From Bacteroidaceae bacterium (lineage in GTDB: Bacteria; Bacteroidota; Bacteroidia; Bacteroidales; Bacteroidaceae), in contig JAFXTC010000041.1 of the NCBI GenBank assembly GCA_017525235.1, positions 1-64,000 on the forward strand: DNA of 64,000 nucleotides. The letters run 5' to 3'. Position 1 is the stretch's first letter. Every line of letters starts with the position of its first letter. The notes under the pieces were generated by a model. That model was not told where the DNA came from. It did no database searches and saw only the letters and a list, made by a program, of their open reading frames with translations. A program made the translations under genes and the position numbers. This document shows, one piece after another, positions 63,742 to 64,000 of this stretch.

Positions 63742-64000
63742 CCTTGCCTCCGTAGCATGGGGTCAAAGTAGGAAGAAAGACGCACCCAAGGAGAAAGCAC
63801 CCCTGCTGAGCGGCGTGGGTGTAGGTGTCGACCTCTGCGGACTGGCCATGAAGGGTGTGGGCGCACGCTTTGCGAACATGGAGATATGCGGACGAGTGGG
63901 TCTGAAGGAGAAGTTCTTCCCCATATTCGAAATAGGTATAGGCGACTGTACACGTTACGGAGGAGAAACCACGAACATCTTCAGCACCAGAGCTCCGTAC
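63695..64000 (+). CDS. DUF6048 family protein, 3' part cut by the window
   Basis: At least 102 residues from ATG 63695, which begins a signal peptide (MRIFRFISILLLMLISLASV). The following LLSGVGVGVDLCGLAMKGVG, KFFPIFEIGIGDCTRYGGET resembles DUF6048, a predicted outer-membrane barrel protein that pairs with DUF6452. The ORF continues past position 64000, so its end is not seen. The 47-base overlap with DUF6452 suggests coupled expression. Confidence 0.7.
   Translation, partial: MRIFRFISILLLMLISLASVAWGQSRKKDAPKEKAPLLSGVGVGVDLCGLAMKGVGARFANMEICGRVGLKEKFFPIFEIGIGDCTRYGGETTNIFSTRAPY

Overview
The window looks like chromosome of a member of the Bacteroidales, most likely a Prevotella-type organism (Prevotellaceae). 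The sequence basis is: promoters of the Bacteroidetes type (a -7 box TAnnTTTG, several with a TTTG at -33), type IX secretion (T9SS) C-terminal sorting tails on several secreted proteins, a BspA-like leucine-rich-repeat surface protein, and the gene orders bamD-rpoZ-DUF4293, coaBC-DUF4835-recN and DUF6452-DUF6048 that are familiar from this phylum. No phage, insertion sequence, integrase, CRISPR array, rRNA or replication origin was found. Most of the window is core chromosome.

Region by region. 1-1.36 kb is the most accessory-looking part: intergenic tandem repeats, a T9G8 homopolymer, and a DUF4160/DUF2442 cassette bracketed by imperfect 48-50 bp direct repeats, with the DUF4160 gene split by one extra base. 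1.37-7.5 kb holds secreted proteins: a BspA-like LRR protein, a GH18-like protein with a beta/gamma-crystallin-like domain, and a serine-type sulfatase whose signal peptide contains a dispersed repeat. 7.5-21 kb holds uvrA, a T9SS type-B cargo protein, a periplasmic-binding-protein-like/PorT-family pair, DUF4293-rpoZ-bamD, uvrB, a large zinc metalloprotease and mutY. 21-29.4 kb holds a 29-residue ribosome-associated peptide, rng, aspS, two identical tRNA-Lys genes, a YycJ-like hydrolase, a lipoprotein, a TamL-like outer-membrane assembly protein and a SpoU methyltransferase. 29.4-29.5 kb is a cluster of nested palindromes. 29.5-42.6 kb holds an SDR with a coupled small protein, an acidic-tailed unknown, an EEP-family hydrolase, a LOG-like protein, a SPOR-tailed amidase, purT, rarA, a glycosyltransferase, a GH130-like protein and an ABC-F protein. 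42.8-50.9 kb holds rho and a complete tripartite RND efflux operon. 51-60.2 kb holds a DUF3127 protein and a long, tightly packed run dnaN - exonuclease - coaBC - DUF4835 - recN - TPR protein - tilS. 60.2-64 kb holds a zinc-ribbon membrane protein, an SRP RNA/tRNA-Thr transcript, and DUF4199 - glycosyltransferase - DUF6452 - DUF6048, the last cut by the window edge.

How the genes fit together: envelope biogenesis and secretion (BamD, TamL, PorT-family protein, amidase, T9SS cargo), genome maintenance (UvrA, UvrB, MutY, RarA, RecN, sliding clamp, exonuclease) and RNA metabolism (Rho, RNase G, SpoU methyltransferase, TilS, SRP RNA, tRNAs) dominate. Genes are dense. Five convergent pairs overlap at their 3' ends, and many same-strand neighbours overlap by 1-14 bases. 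Several promoters lie so close to the start codon that leaderless mRNAs are likely.

The best leads for something new are: the frameshifted DUF4160/DUF2442 cassette with flanking repeats and a poly-T/poly-G tract; an RND pump with an extra two-helix insert in a periplasmic loop; the GH18-like/crystallin protein; the repeat-derived signal peptide of the sulfatase; the palindrome cluster at 29.4 kb; the SRP RNA butted against tRNA-Thr; and an OB-fold-like DUF3127 protein with an SSB-like tip. All family names come from reading the sequences by eye; no database search was run.
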